Translations under genes and position numbers: made by a program
Notes under the pieces: model-generated
What the model saw: only the letters and a program-made list of their open reading frames with translations
Database searches by the model: none
What the model was told of the DNA's origin: nothing
Shown here: positions 13,401 to 33,104 of the stretch, piece after piece
Layout of the letters: every line of letters starts with the position of its first letter
How positions within the stretch are numbered: position 1 is the first letter of the stretch
Assembly: GCA_030141605.1 (NCBI GenBank)
Contig: JAQGDQ010000092.1
Span: 361,001 to 425,000, forward strand
DNA from: Tubiluchus corallicola
Taxonomy: Eukaryota; Priapulida; Priapulimorpha; Priapulimorphida; Tubiluchidae
Direction of reading: 5' to 3'
DNA length: 64,000 bases

Positions 13401-14770
13401 TATAAATATACCCGGCAGTATTGACTTATAACCATGGACCTCTTCAAGGGTCTAGGCCAAGGTGAAACAGAATGTTGCTTAATGAGTACCTGGTAGTTGC
13501 CTAAATATTTCCACAAAAACATGCTTGTACATTAACATGCCAGTGGTTTGTATTTCAGTGTTAAACCGAAATGAAATTTATTAAAACCACGAAACCAAAA
13601 ACATGATTCACAACAACATGGTTACCAGTCACAAAAACTTTGGTTCTAACAAAAGTGTAAAAAATGCAGTGCATTAATGAGCATAATCAAGACCGTATTA
13701 AGAATTTAAGTAACTTATTCCCTGTATCATTTCGTTTCAGGAAGACCTTTTTGCAAGAATTCATAATTACATAAAGCACTTTGTTTTAATAAATGCTAGA
13801 ATCATTTCATTACAATAAATTAGCTAGCAGTTACTTAGTATTCTAACAGTATACAAAATTTTTTCAACATGATAACAGTGTGCATACACATTACTACATA
13901 TGTAATGATGCATAACAAGTAACGAATTTCAGTAACGAGGTGAGAATGGTGTTTTGCATTTGTCAAAACAAAAACATGAAAATAGCACTTTCATAAACTT
14001 AAAAGAGTACACAATGTTAACAAATTAATCCAAAAAAGCTAAAAATTACAAAGGGATATAAATCATAATAGACTTTGATAAAAATCCTTCAGGATAAAAT
14101 GAATTACGATAAAGTAGCTTAAAATAAGCCTAATGAACAACTCAGGCATTAAAAACAAAATGGCTGAGTAAGGCAACATAAACTTTATAACTTTTATAAA
14201 AAAATAACTTCACTCAAAATATTAATAATTCATCACAAAAAAATCAATACATATTTAACCAGTATAACCTAATAATTTAAATTTCTAAATTAGCACTGTT
14301 TCAAGAAAACAAAGAAAGTACTGTTCCGCTGTACATCGGTGACACAATTTTAATAATTAAATAACCGAATAATTCACCGAATGTGGCAATTTGCTTCTAG
14401 ATCTTTTTGCTTTTCCACTTCATGATGTGTGATATAGAGCTATGCCTATACATATTTCAGTGGTAAACTTAAAATTTTGTTTTCTGTCAAAATATGACTC
14501 ATGGACTCCAGACTAGAAGACAGCAGCTATTGTCTGCCAGCTGAATTTTCACAGATTGCAATGGTTCATGTGCATTAATACAATTTTTTCAATATGCAAA
14601 ATTTGTCATAATTCTTAGTACATAACACAACAAAAATGAAATGCCATCACAAACAAATTGCCTCTGTGTGCCACGTCTATATCTTTACGTCCATTAATAG
14701 TGCAGACATATGCGCTCAAAACGGCTGTACTTGCTGACAGTGCAAGTCCATTACAGTCCATTATAGGCAG
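7487..14770. other. Mostly non-coding stretch
   Basis: Apart from the probable 3' UTR of the 191-aa gene, I see no supported gene. The longest frame is 155 codons (11871-12338, +). It has hydrophobic runs but no motif or convincing coding composition. A locally GC-richer stretch at about 11.73-11.9 kb contains several CG dinucleotides and could be regulatory, but nothing shows this directly. Confidence 0.5.
8704..8720 (+). terminator. Possible poly(A) signals of the 191-aa gene
   Basis: Two overlapping-range AATAAA hexamers (8704-8709 and 8715-8720) are the first clear ones I see downstream of the stop at 7486. Using them would give a 3' UTR of about 1.2 kb. This is inference from the hexamers only. 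Confidence 0.3.
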
Positions 14771-14773
14771 TCA

Positions 14774-14779
14774 TTTATT
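14774..14779 (-). terminator. Possible poly(A) signal of the glutamate carrier gene
   Basis: TTTATT on the plus strand is AATAAA on the minus strand. It is the first such hexamer I see beyond the carrier stop codon at 15561 and would give a 3' UTR of about 0.8 kb. Not proven. Confidence 0.3.
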
Positions 14780-15560
14780 ATTGATTCCAGTGCGATAATG
14801 AAAGTGTGACAAAGCCTTCATAGCCTTGAAGTTGGACACCAGAGAACTGATAGCCATCAAAAAAGCCTTTACACACTTTCCTGACAATCTGTTACAGTGT
14901 AAAAAACTTGTCAAAGATGTAGCTGTATGTAAAATAGCTTTTTGTGTGTAACAGTATTTCAGTGAGGTAATAGCCACAAATTCAGTAAACAACATTGTTG
15001 CTTACTAGATTACATTTTAGTACTAATTAAAATGGAATTATCAAAGATGCCATCAAAAGCTGGAAAAGATTGCCTGTATTTCAGTGACAAAATTCTTTTA
15101 AATGTGAAGATCCGTGGCTGAAACATTTAATATGAAATACAAGGCAAAAGACCTGATGACTGTGTATGTACATTTATACTTATTTAATTTTTCTCTTGAC
15201 CTAGAACTTTCAACTGCAAGAAATGATTTAAAACTTTTATGACGTGTTACATTTGCCATAGAAAACAGTGCTTTTTAATGCAACTATGTTAACTTCGTCT
15301 TTAAAGCCACAGATGTGACTAAACAACAGTAAACTCTCCATGAAGCTTCAAGAAAGCCTATAATCGATTCCCAACATTCCTAATTTTCTACGAACTTCTA
15401 ATACAGTCATTATCTTGCAACTAAATAACAGTAAGCAGTGCTTTCACCAACCAATCCAACATATTCCTAACACTGATTCTAATTCTACTACTGTGCCTGT
15501 GTCTAGCACCAGATCACGACTAGGCAGCAGCATAAAGACGTGACAGTTTTCAGGAAATTT

Positions 15561-23348
<7,788 letters not shown>

Positions 23349-26300
23349 GTTTAAATATCAATTCCAAAAGCCAATGGCTTGACACAGCGGCAGCAAAATT
23401 ACTTCAAAATAACAAAGATAGATGATTACGTACCTTCTCAAAGAATTTGTTTTATTGAGAATTATGAAATTACTTTTTATTTGTCAAACAAACAAGTGAT
23501 ATACTATATACAACCACACAATGGTTTGCTCATACTGTGAAAAAGACAAAAAAAAAACGTTGTAAGTAATTTCTTACTGAGAACAAAACAAATGGCAGAC
23601 AGATGTTACCACGGAAACAATATATATATATAATCCAGATTGACCCTAGAGTGGAAAATAGGTACCTAAAAACTAAAGACAGCTTGTGAAATTTTAAAAA
23701 CTGAACAGGCCACTGAAGCACTTTTGGGAAGAAAATCCATCCCCATCAACAGTTTGATTTTGATATTTTTTGCACATCTCACCTCATTAACACATGGCTG
23801 TGCACAAATTGGACATATACATAAAGCAGCAATTTTCAAAATTCGTCATAATGGCTTTACTTATTATTAGTGATACTGCTGTAAATGTACGCATATACGT
23901 ATCTCAACCAATTAATGGCCAATGTTCCCTAAATGGAACATCTTACTATTACTTATCCATATGCACTACTATTATGTTTAAACAGTTTTGTGTTCTTTTA
24001 GAACAGTGTTCTCAAACTGCACTACCAAATGTCACTATATATTAGTACTTTTTATAATTTCTAGAAATTAAAAAATAAGCTGAAATTCCTAAAATTTCAG
24101 AAATGGGAGTGGCTATCTAAACTTTTCTAATAATCGTAAAACATGCAACAGTAATTTTTGTGCAGCACGTAAGAAATGTCAATACATGGCTTAGCTATTC
24201 TAGCATGCAGTCATTTAGACAGACGAATTTTGATTAATTGAAATTTCTTATTATATTTAGTTGTTCCATTTAGAGACTGTTGAACATTAAATCCTTCCTT
24301 ATTTTACTTATAATCATTATATTGTCATTGATTGTTAGCAGAATTTTGTAAAAAATATAGTACAGAATATTCTAATATCTAAACAATTTCTCCAAATAGT
24401 AGCCGCAATAGGCTTCACTTTGAGAAGTAGCCATAATTTTGGCTTCACTCATGAAGTACAATATACTAACTGGTATGCAACATAGACCTAAGCTATCTAT
24501 ATGGTCTAATAAATTGGACGTATAAATTGGCAAAACTCAGCATGTGTGAACATGTATACAGTGAACAAAAGAAATGGCAATAACAGTTTCAGTAGGACTA
24601 ATAGCACTAACGATTGTAACAGCAATGGCAATAACTACAATACCAATGCCGGCAACTGTGTTAACAAAGGTGGTAATGGCAATAGAGGCAATTGCGATAA
24701 TATTAATGGCAACACACAGCAACAATACTGGCACTGCAACGACGATTTAAAACTACGATGCTTAGCATGATAAGACTTTGTTACCTTACACTAGATACTT
24801 GAAACTTCTTAGACCATTACTAAGAAAAGAGTTTGATTCACTTAAAAATCACTTTTTCTGTCATTTTGCAGGGGAACAATATGAAATAATCATTCTGCAA
24901 AATGTCTCACCTATCTAAAGACTTGTTATGTCTGATGTTACTTAACTACTGAAAGTAGCACTTAAGAGAGCTATTAGGTAATTAAACTGTGAAATTCCTA
25001 AGATACTGGGACATGAACCGGTTGGTAACTAGGTTAGGTGGCAAAGCCACTTGACAGGGTAATTATAACTGGAAGACAGATTCTCAAATCAGTATGGTAA
25101 CACCAACTGTCTTTTAAAGTTTTAAACTATCATGTGAAACTTGAAATTTTAGTACTGTAGGCCAAAATCTGGGAGGATGCAAAGCAGCCAATAGTGCCAC
25201 TGCAAAAATCAATACACCATATTCAGTCATTGCTGCTATGGTGTGATTTTTTTCAATAAAACCCACTATATAGTTATTTACATGGTATTTATTTATTAAT
25301 ATATCTTACCTTGATAGCAGCAGGCATATTTATAAAACCAGATCAGCCACAATAACTGTATAATTGTGCACAAATGCTCTACTGCTGCTAAGTTCGCAAA
25401 AGAAACACTACTGGTGTTAAACCAATCGTTAAAAGGTGTAAGAATAATGTGCTGTAGTGCCACAATGTCATTGTATTTTTTTGTATATACTGTACTGTTA
25501 TATCATAATTTTGTTATTATCAGTAAACTTATTCTTTGTCAAGTAAAACAATTTTATATTTTCACACAATTCCTGATGCCAACGGAACTCAGTAAAATTA
25601 GGTAACTGACTAACTGATATGTATATCTGCCAAGGCAGATGAATAATAATAGAAAACTAACAGGAGACACTTACTGCTAACTCAGAAGCCAGTTTTGGCA
25701 TTAGTTTCCATAGAATCGCTGATTACATCTAAAAAAAGTAAGTAAGTAACTACCAGTATTACAGCAATTGCTTGATACAATATTCATTCAATTTCTTTTA
25801 AATCTCTTGCACATTAGTAATATTATTATAGAGCATATTTTAAAAAAGAGTTCATAGGGATGGAATGGTAAACAAACCACATGGTCATCCAGTCAAGCCA
25901 CCCCTTATTTACTAATAGATACATTAATGACAGTGATTAAGGAGCAGAAGAATTACAACAGGTAAAAAATTAAGTAGACCTAAGGAAAAAATACAAAAAT
26001 TTAAAAGAACATTACAAACGACAATGGTATATACACAATAACATCAAAAAGCAGGAGGAGCTGCAGCAGAACTGTTTACACGCAAAAGAGACAAATATAT
26101 TAATTACTTGATACCTATAAAGGTTAGCTGAATGTAGACTTGCCATGCTAGCTGAATAAATACTTGTATTTAAATGTCTTTCTGCCAATATGGGAGATCT
26201 TAAATGGATATAGTTGCTGCAAAAGTCACAATTACTTTCCACTGCACTGTTAAAAAGATTAAGAATTAAGTCTTATACTACATGTATGACAAGCAACTCA

Positions 26301-26690
26301 AGAAGAAACTGAAACTTTCGTGTTGTTTTTATTTGGTGTATAGAAGTATAGGTTTATATAAGATGTAGGGATCAGTGTTGGAAATAATAGATTTTAACAG
26401 CCAAGTCTGACTTAGATTATCCAAAGACTCTTGAATAATACAATATTGAAATTCTTTATAGCAAAAACAGTATCAATTCAGTTAGATAAAAATTAAATTA
26501 CCTACTAACAAATTTTCTAATATTTTTCTGAAGTAAATCAAGGAATAACAGGCTAATTACTAAAGATAAAAAATACTTAATAACTGCTTTTAAAATCTAT
26601 TTTGAAACTGAATAAAAAAATACTACTAATTTAGCTAATCTTAAATTTCAAACATCTTTATTTGTGAGTGACTACAGTTACAGTGACATT
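23349..26690. other. Upstream region of the carrier gene and intergenic DNA
   Basis: No gene recognised. The first few hundred bases should hold the 5' UTR and promoter of the minus-strand carrier gene, but I see no clear TATA box or initiator. Around 24.57-24.73 kb there is cryptic simple sequence made of 'aacaatggcaata'-like words, which produces Asn-rich and Ile-rich open frames of no apparent meaning. Confidence 0.5.
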
Positions 26691-26883
26691 CTAGTGACTC
26701 TACCATCATCATCATCTTCATCATCCAATGAATCATACGTCTAGGGACATGATTCTGTTCACTTCCCTATGCCAGGAATCCCTACTCGCTGCAATGCCCC
26801 AAGTGCATTTATCTCTAAGGATCAGTGCTACTGCTACCATGGATACCGTGGATATGCTCGATCCTCTTTACCACCAGTGGCGA

Positions 26884-26916
26884 GCAAACAGACATCAATA
26901 AAAAGTGTCTGTTTGC
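26884..26916 (-). repeat. Perfect 11-bp stem-loop near the LINE 3' end
   Basis: GCAAACAGACA (26884-26894) and TGTCTGTTTGC (26906-26916) are perfect reverse complements around an 11-base loop. It lies downstream of the last coding sequence of the minus-strand LINE, in its likely 3' UTR. Some LINEs (for example L2-like elements) have a 3' stem-loop recognised by their reverse transcriptase, so a template-recognition role is possible. The inverted repeat is directly visible; the role is inference. Confidence 0.6.
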
Positions 26917-26989
26917 GAGATCAACAACACGATCAACTTGTTTTACAAATCACACCAAATATCTTTTATCTCAACTTGCCTTTACTGTT

Positions 26990-27895
26990 CGTCTTTAATT
27001 ATATTTTTAGTTTCAACAGCTCATTAACATACATCCTAGTCAGTAATAATTTATCTATGCTCCATTCACCTATATCTTGTGCAGATAGGCCTAACTTGTT
27101 GATAAACACAGCTTTACATTCAAAAAGATGCTCAGTAGTATCCTCTGCTACCCTGACATAAAGAACATTTCAGATCCCCTTTATACAGATTTTTAAAATT
27201 TGCTTTAACATCTACCACATTAAGTCTAATTGCCATAATATTTTTCATTTCGACTAACCTACATTTTTTGACAAACATTTGCCTTTGGAAACTTCTGCTT
27301 TTTAAAATCTCAATTTATCATAGTTTCTATTTTAGTTTTAAGTTCTTTTTCTATAAATAAATGAATTTCATTCATAGTTTTTCCATGTAGATTTGGCTAT
27401 TACATTTATATCAATATTATATTTATTCATGATGTGTTTGATTTCTGAATACCAGCATTTATTAAAGTTATTATTTATTTGCACTTTTAGAACTTGTTTT
27501 GCCATTCTTTCATCATTTCAGTTCATTAACAGATGATAATACATTAATTTTTTATAGTCTACCCTACAAATCATTGGCAAGGTTTTTCTTTCACTTAACG
27601 TTTCCCAATATGTCGTACTATCTTTTTGACATAAAATTTTTGCTAGTGCTTCTTTTTGTATACTTTCTAATTTATCTAATTCTGATTTGGTGAGATTGGT
27701 CCAAGTCTCAGCATTATTGATTATTGATTGTATTACTGTGTTTTCATACAGCACTAGCCGAATAGCTGTAACAGTAATTCCAACTTTAGATTCATTACCA
27801 ATGTTCATTATTTCTAAAATCATAAATTTCATTTTATCTTTTCTTTTTTCAAACATAAGCTGATAATTATTTTTGCTATTAAACCAATCTCTCAA
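26990..27895 (-). pseudogene. LINE ORF2, RT thumb and C-terminal region (broken)
   Basis: The first 125 codons (27895-27518) are open. They include N-A-E-T-W-T-N-L-T followed by S-E-L-D-K-L-E-S-I-Q-K-E-A-L, the usual pattern after the RT domain of LINEs. Further on, in other frames and after several stops, comes T-T-E-H-L-F-E-C-K, resembling the late Cys/His stretch of LINE ORF2 proteins. The switches of frame and the stops show decay. Confidence 0.75.
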
Positions 27896-28066
27896 GTATT
27901 TATATTCAAGAGTTTGCTTAATTTGGCCATTTTTACACTCAATATTAGTTCTTTATTGTTTCTTTTTTTTGTCATATTAGTTGCCATGTGCTTTGTTTTT
28001 TTTTAAGTTAAAGATCATCATTTTTTTGATTTTCTATTTCCCTAAAATGCTCTGCTGCCTTAATCA

Positions 28067-28655
28067 CTAAGTCCATACTGATAACACATCATCCACATAT
28101 AAGAGGGTACCAATTTCTAAATCAGGACCAAACATTGTCACTGGATGATACTGTATACCTATTATATCGTTCATAGTTATCCCACATGGAGTTGTTCCTA
28201 TTGGCATGCCCTGCCCTGCATTTTCAGTTAGTTTAATACTTTTAGTAAATCCCCCCAGCAGGTGTGTTAATTTTGGCATTAGCTTCACAGTTGAGCTTAT
28301 AAACTAATGGTGTGTCACGAGAATTAAATCCTAATTTCCATAATTGATGGATGCAATCTTATAGCCATAATCCGTCAAAACACTTTTCAACATCACCAAA
28401 TAATACGTATAATTCTGTATTCATCAGTTTATTATAATCTAACATAGCTCTTAGTGTAAAAAGGTGATGTGATTGTCCTCTGTTTTTATGCCCTCCACAC
28501 TGCAAATTGCTGATGTTATTGTTTAATATGTCACTGTTTCTTTTTATGAGAATCCTTTCAAATAATTTGCTAATAGTTGATGTTAAGAAGTTCCCTCGTC
28601 TGTTAACCAGTTCTCTCTTTGATCCACCTCCTTTATACAGAGATTTAATCACCAT
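28067..28655 (-). pseudogene. LINE ORF2, reverse transcriptase domain (broken)
   Basis: Reverse transcriptase of the minus-strand LINE in two open pieces (28655-28359 and 28288-28067). The first has the template-binding pattern L-T-S-T-I-S-K-L-F-E-R-I-L and the catalytic motif A region G-D-V-E-K-C-F-D. The second has the G-Q-G-M-P-I-G-T-like motif and the motif C core Y-V-D-D, with both aspartates present. Stops and a frameshift at about 28.29-28.36 kb separate them. The sequence just upstream gives I-P-N-E-W-K-E-M-V-I-K-S-L-Y-K-G, so the domain starts at about 28.69 kb. Confidence 0.85.
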
Positions 28656-29460
28656 TTCTTTTCATTCATTAGGTATGCTATCAGGATTGGCGTATATACA
28701 CTTGAACATTTTAACAATGCTGTCAATTAAGTCACCTCCCGCATTCATTAACATTTATTTTTCCAGTTGTATACATCTTTTGATTTTTTTAATGACTTAA
28801 TTTCATCTACCAATTCATTTTTTGTAATTGTTCTATAAACGTTATTACCTAAAACAATTTTTTGCAGCTGACTTATACTTTTATTTACCATTACTTGAGT
28901 TTCAATTTCCCTTGGAGTAGTAGCATTGATTGGTTTTAGTAGGTGCTCATAATAATTTTCAAACTCTTTTAGTATTTCGGCTGGGCTTTCTATGAAAACT
29001 CCATCAGCATTTCTAATTGATACTATATCCTCTTTCTTTTTAACTATAATCTTTTTGTAAAATTCCTAAAAGGCATTTGACTTTATTCCATTTTCTTGTC
29101 TAATCATCTGAACAGTTCTATTAGTTTTATTAACAAACTGAAATTGCTGATATTTAAATATCATTTCGATTATTCTTTGTTTTTGTACTTTTAATATTAT
29201 GCTATTTTCCGATTTTATATTCAATTCTTGTTTCAGTAATCGTTTAATTTTTCTCTTTTATTTCATTAGCAGTTTAACTACTTTCAAATTATTATTTTGC
29301 TTCATCTTTCTACATGTTGTAAAACATGTATTCATAATAGAACTAATTTCCGTTTACCATTTTGTACATTTTGATTGAATACTATCATCTTCGTCCCATA
29401 TTTTGCTTAAAGCACTTTTCTCAGTTAAGATTTTAAACTTAGTAAGATTTGCCTCATTTA

Positions 29461-30045
29461 CTATAAATTTCTCTGGGTCCCTTTTCCTTGTCTGCTATAA
29501 ACATTTTTCCAAGTAATCCTAACCAAAATAGTGTTGTGATCACTATAAACACACTGTGTATCATTTTCTTTTTTCTTTACATAGAAAGGCCCATCGAGTT
29601 TGTCTTCATCGATGAGCATATAATCGACTGAATTAACATCATCTTCTCTCACTATCACATAATCGATAACAGATTTCTGGCTACCTTGAACTCTTGTCCA
29701 GAATCCTGAACAATTGTCAAGACTATTTATTAACACTAATTTTGCCTTTTTTACTAGTTCAATCAATTTTTTGCCTGCTACTGATATCTCTTTTGTATTA
29801 CCCTTGATCACTGTACCAACTTTCGCATTAAAATCACAGATTAATAGGACTTTTTCGTTTTCAATTCTTGCCTTTTTTACTTGCTCTTGAATTTTTTTGT
29901 ACATGGCATCTAAAAGATTTGCACCTGTTCTAGTTTCTTGTGGGATATATATTACTCCCATACGGATTTTAAATTTATTATTATTATTCATTAAAATGCA
30001 CAGTGTTTCACCACAATCATTTTGAAAATCCACACAAACTGTCAC
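29461..30045 (-). pseudogene. LINE ORF2, endonuclease domain (EEP/APE type)
   Basis: A 194-codon open piece with the marks of the LINE endonuclease that nicks target DNA: G-V-I-Y-I-P-Q, then C-D-F-N-A-K (family form G-D-F-N-A), then I-D-Y-V-I, and finally Y-S-D-H-N, the S-D-H catalytic motif. The N-terminal part with the first catalytic residues lies upstream at about 30.05-30.3 kb in broken frames, so the domain is not functional as it stands. The connection to the RT (28.7-29.46 kb) contains several stops. Confidence 0.8.
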
Positions 30046-30632
30046 ATTAATGAATTCTTTTAAAATAGCTAAGATGATTCCCCTCCTCTATTTAATTCTC
30101 TATTATTGTAAAAAATATGGTAACTGGGTAATTCAATGGCTTCGTTATTAAGCAAGTGCGTTTCGCGTATTGTTGTTATGACTGGATTCTTTTTATAAAC
30201 AATTTCTTTTAAGGATTCTAATTTAGATTTAATACCCCAAATATTTATATATAAAATTTTGAAATCTTTATATTTTTTCTTTTTTCTTGTTAATCTTCTT
30301 TATTTTTTCTTATTTTCCTTACGCTTATTTACTGTTGGGAATTGACTTGCTGAGCCCCCATTTGCTCCATTGGATAATATTGCCCGTGGACTTAATTCCA
30401 TATATCTCTGTTGGAGTATATATGACTTTCCACGGGATTTAGTCTTTGCATTAAAAAATTTACTTTGCTGTTCAGTCCTTCTAACTGATTTTTTCCCTTC
30501 TACTAATTATATTATCTACGTTTACTGAAAACTCATTTCTCCTTTGAAAGGGTCTTTGCCTACACATAGATCTATTTGTGTAACGTTTCTTTGGTAACTA
30601 GGTACCCAGCTTCCTTCTTCTAATTCTTTATT

Positions 30633-31306
30633 TTACCAATCAGTATATCTATGTCTGAATCCACAATGGTCACCTTTTGGACATTCTATCCCTTGTTCAA
30701 AGTTCCAACACAATTCTCTGCTTATGCCAGATTCCTCGGATCTATTTTTTCTATCACCACGATTTCTTTGCTCACCTGGCAAATAATAATGTCTACAATT
30801 ATAACTACACCCTCGTTCACACCATAGACCCCTTTGAAATGTGCGACACAAGAGTCTCTGTTGGGATATTCTACTCTTACGAAAGCTTCGATCTTCAATA
30901 TGCTCACCTTTTAACAAGTAATGGCGGAACTCACACTTATCTTCGAACAGGTAGTACAGCCGTTGTGCGCAGTATCTACATAATTTTTTTGCATTTGCTT
31001 GAATAATACCTTTATCACTCTCACTAATGTGATGATGATTATCCTTCACATCGTTTATATCAGCCTTTCCTTCACTATCATCATCACTTCCTTCACTGCG
31101 CATATCATCACTTATTTCCACTTTTGTCTCGTTTCATTTCTGTTACTATTAGATGCATTTTCAAATTCTAACTTTTCATTGGTCATCATCAAGTCTTCAA
31201 CATACTTGTTTATATTTGTAATAGTTCTACTGTTTTCATGTACTTGTGACACTTTCTTTTCCAACTTTATTTTGTACCTACTACATTCTTGCTTCAGTTT
31301 ATTCAT
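30633..31306 (-). pseudogene. LINE ORF1, coiled coil and CCCH zinc fingers
   Basis: Two overlapping open pieces in different frames (31306-31112 and 31121-30633), probably one reading frame originally. The first is a charged heptad-like stretch (K-L-K-Q-E-C-S-R-Y-K-I-K-L-E-K-K) that looks like a coiled coil. The second, after an acidic linker, carries Cys/His clusters. The last is a clean C-x8-C-x5-C-x3-H (C-W-N-F-E-Q-G-I-E-C then C-G-F-R-H); the middle one has the same first half with altered spacing; the first is degenerate. CCCH fingers usually bind RNA, which would suit an ORF1 RNA chaperone role. Confidence 0.7.
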
Positions 31307-31668
31307 TTCACTTGCATTTGACTTATTTTGATCCCACTGTTGATTTTGTGCTTTTTCATAATCTTTCTCTAAGGTGAACAGGCGTTTAGTTAATTCAGCT
31401 ATTTCTTTTTGCTACTCATTTATGTTATCTCCCAGATCAATGTTCTGTTGCAAAACATCAGCTAACTCACTTTGCAATTTAAGGATCTCACTGGAGAGAT
31501 GTTTATTGAATTCATCACACTCCTTTAGTTAAATTTTCAGTTTGTTAACAATTTTGTCTAATTGTGGTTCACCACATACGCCGGGCCATGTTGCAGCTGC
31601 TGCCTTATCAATCTTGTACTTTTTACGTCATAATCTTGGCACGAAAACTTTCTGTTCTTTATCTTAAA

Positions 31669-32001
31669 CTATTGTAGCTGATATCCTGGAAGTTTCGTAC
31701 ACCTAATGTGAGCCCAATAAAAACAGTCTGAACACTGCATCATCTCAAAATCGTCATTCAAGCTGTTGCATATTCTGCATGTATCTTTACTCTGTACTTC
31801 TAATCCATCTTTCACAGCATCGTCACTTGTTCTTATATCTCCTTCGGCTTCATTCACATCTTCTGTAGTAGTAATATCATCATTACAACCTTCATTTTTT
31901 TCTGCAATAATGTGAACATATTCACCTATAGTTGTCGCCGTCTCTGTTAATTCAGTTTTATCACTAACCCACAAAGTGTTATTATCAGCTCTATCATTCA
32001 T
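31669..32001 (-). pseudogene. LINE ORF1, N-terminal PHD finger
   Basis: A 110-codon open piece starting with ATG. After an acidic region of about 70 residues comes C-R-I-C, then M-Q-C-S-D-C, then W-A-H-I-R-C: the Cys4-His-Cys pattern and conserved Trp of a PHD finger. The frame stops soon after the finger (L-P-G-Y-Q-L-Q-stop), where an intact ORF1 would continue into the coiled coil. Several stops in 31.31-31.67 kb show decay. Confidence 0.75.
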
Positions 32002-32929
32002 GTTGGTCTGACGGGTTCAATTTAGTTTACAGCGTTTTAGGTAAAACTTAATTTGTAGCTATATATATTGGTTTTATTTTATCTACTTATTATTGCTATT
32101 TCTCAGATTCATCAAATTAGTTAATTAGGATCTTAATTTCAATCTACGCTTTAGTGCTAAGACATCACAGTGCAATAATTAGCCTATCATACAAACCCCG
32201 CCTTAAATAGCTTGACTCAGTTACACACTATTTTAAAGATTATTAGTTTTCCTTTCACTACCTTATTCTAAGGCCCTAGTGGCCGCTTCGCTCTGAGTGG
32301 AGCACCCCCGGCAGCACAGCAAACATCAAGACACAGTGAGCTCCTTATTAGTGGAAATATAACAAGTGCATCTTACTACCTATTCCCTTTTTATGGACTT
32401 TTGAAATCTGTCACAATAAACATTAAGGTGAGTTTACACTATAATAACTTTTAGATGAACTGGAAAAAAGTTTTTTTTTTGAATTTCTAAGATATTACCA
32501 AGACTAGATTAAACCCAAGTTCAATCAAATAGTTATTAAATAATTTAATTTACTGTACAACTAAACCACTTCAAAGAATAATTACAGTACTAACTAAATC
32601 TAGTCTTTTGTTCGTAAGCGCGAAAACTAATACGCCATATTGGATTTTAAGAATGGCATTTTACTTTACCCATTTATCACCTAACAAGTAACTTTTTTTT
32701 TAATTTTTCACTACAACAGTAAGTATTCACACAAAAATAACATTCACACTGTGCAGTAGATAGACATTTAAGTAATCAAGCTTAAAGACGAGTGATTTCA
32801 CAATTTTTGTCATTAAAAACTAATAACTATTCTAATGCGCAAAAATAGATTAGAGTTTTTTCTATGTTGACTAGAACGAGTGGCACTAACAAAACGAAAA
32901 CGCTACAACTTGTGTCGTTTAAATCTAAA

Positions 32930-33104
32930 TATGTTAACATTTGTTCTCCTGCAGGTTTTTTACCTGCTTCTATGGCTTGTTGAAGAGTTATCTTCACTGG
33001 AATATCATCAGGTAGTCTACGCACATGCTCAATCCACCTTAAACGGCGTCTTTTTATTTTATTCTGCCCTTTTACAAGTTCATTTCCAGCAAGAGGATTT
33101 ATCT
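32930..33104 (-). mobile_element. LINE family 2, C-terminal RT fragment
   Basis: Translation on the minus strand gives R-R-R-L-R-W-I-E-H-V-R-R-L-P-D-D-I-P and then K-K-P-A-G. This is the conserved tail found at the C-terminus of many LINE ORF2 proteins (W-x-G-H-x-x-R-L-P). It continues as an open frame to 32827 but without further similarity. It is one of four copies of this tail in the window. Confidence 0.75.

Larger units (their letters stand above)
26700..32290 (-). mobile_element. Nearly full-length but broken APE-type LINE with PHD/CCCH ORF1
   Basis: A non-LTR retrotransposon read from about 32.29 to 26.7 kb. In order it has a PHD finger, a coiled coil and CCCH zinc fingers (ORF1), then an exonuclease-endonuclease-phosphatase domain, a reverse transcriptase with Y-V-D-D, and a C-terminal region with T-W-x-N-L-T and a late Cys/His stretch (ORF2). 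Several stops and frameshifts break both ORFs, so it is inactive. The probable 5' end is the GC-richer stretch near 32.27-32.34 kb and the probable 3' end is past the stem-loop at 26.9 kb; neither boundary is exact. PHD fingers in ORF1 are known from CR1-type elements, so a CR1/L2-like group is my best guess. Confidence 0.85.

Noticed and set aside
30677-31331. Plus-strand frames of about 110 codons
   Set aside because: Antisense shadows of the LINE ORF1 zinc-finger and coiled-coil region.
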